Assembly (NCBI GenBank): GCA_938022295.1
Contig: CALIDR010000034.1
Span: 1-6,152, forward strand
DNA from: an uncultured Burkholderiaceae bacterium
GTDB taxonomy: Bacteria > Pseudomonadota > Gammaproteobacteria > Burkholderiales > Burkholderiaceae_C
Reading direction: 5' to 3'
DNA length: 6,152 bases
A model generated the notes under the pieces. It had not been told where the DNA came from. It saw only the letters and a program-made list of their open reading frames with translations, and made no database searches. A program made the translations under genes and the position numbers. Positions 5,783 through 6,152 of the stretch are shown here, piece by piece; position 1 is the stretch's first letter, and each line of letters starts with the position of its first letter.

Positions 5783-6152
5783 GCCGCAATCATCGCCGCC
5801 CGATCGCGGCGCGAACTCGTCGCGCAGCGCCAACCGTGCCGTGGTGCCCGATCGTCGCCGCGGCGACGACGCGAGCGCCGTCGACGAGGACGGCGCGCAG
5901 GTTCCGCTGCACCGGCGGCGGCAGGCCGCCGACCTCGCGCAGCTCGACGCGGCGCGCTCGCGGCGTCCCGCTGCGCGTCGTGCAGCTCGGCCGTCGGGCG
6001 TCGCCGGCGCCACTGGCCGACGACACGGACATCCAGCCCGACGGCCACGCGGCCGAGCGCGGTGCGCTGCAGCTGCGCCGACCAGGCGGGCGCGGGGGCG
6101 AGGTCGGTCGGGGTCGCACCGCGTCAAGGGTACCCGATGGGCAGCGATCGGG
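5783..6152 (-). pseudogene. Unidentified stretch; coding-like minus-strand sequence that changes frame, possible gene remnant
   Basis: No intact gene is recognisable in these 370 bases. On the minus strand, codons with G/C third bases and a balanced amino-acid mix occur in three successive frames. From about 6120 to 5990 one frame reads TDLAPAPAWSAQLQRTALG and continues to VGLDVRVVGQW. From about 5950 to 5840 a second reads RRVELREVGGLPPPVQRNL and then LVDGARVVAAATIGHHG. From about 5836 to 5783 a third reads RLALRDEFAPRSGG and runs open into the next gene. Each frame turns Arg-rich and repetitive outside its own segment, as non-coding frames do in GC-rich DNA. Two indels in a former gene, or sequence errors, would explain this. 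The first frame ends in a TGA (5779-5781) overlapping the GTG start at 5782 as GTGA. A TGA at 6124-6126 may also end a further upstream gene, of which only eight codons are in view. I do not recognise the family. Confidence 0.3.

Noticed and set aside
6105..6128. TTGACG on the minus strand as a -35 promoter box.
   Set aside because: No -10-like hexamer lies about 17 nt downstream; the region is entirely GC-rich.
6124..6152. Possible 3' end of another minus-strand gene (eight codons, then TGA).
   Set aside because: Too short to judge at the window edge; a competing frame is also open there. It is mentioned only within the 5783-6152 entry.

Overview
The window is a GC-rich stretch (very strong G/C bias at third codon positions) that looks like a beta-proteobacterial chromosome. 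My best guess is the Burkholderiales, near the Rubrivivax/Leptothrix group. That placement rests on base composition and on the style of the hut genes and is an inference.

Positions 1-4663 hold one compact plus-strand operon. It opens with the 3' end of hutU (urocanate hydratase), followed after 2 nt by a complete hutH (histidine ammonia-lyase). These are the second and first steps of histidine breakdown to formimino-glutamate. After 19 nt come three genes for a complete NitT/TauT-type ABC importer: a periplasmic binding protein with a signal peptide (1975-2919), an inner-membrane permease (2995-3855) and an ATPase (3872-4663). The gaps are short, each importer gene has a good Shine-Dalgarno site, and no promoter or terminator is visible inside the run, so the five genes are probably cotranscribed. 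The simplest reading is that the importer brings in histidine, urocanate or a related imidazole compound for the Hut enzymes. The sequence alone does not prove the substrate. The operon's promoter and any regulator lie outside the window.

The operon ends at a 29-nt interrupted palindrome (4657-4685) that contains the stop codons of both the ATPase gene and the convergent minus-strand gene. It is a likely bidirectional terminator. The minus-strand gene (4679-5782) encodes a saccharopine-dehydrogenase-like NAD(P)-binding oxidoreductase of unknown substrate, with no evident link to histidine metabolism.

Positions 5783-6152 contain no gene I can name. On the minus strand the most coding-like reading moves between all three frames, as in a decayed gene or a stretch with indel errors. 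Apart from that, this is an ordinary catabolic operon. The points most worth a second look are the hut-linked importer, the shared-stop palindrome, the hairpin between the binding-protein and permease genes, and the frame-shifting stretch. I saw no CRISPR array, tRNA, rRNA or insertion sequence.
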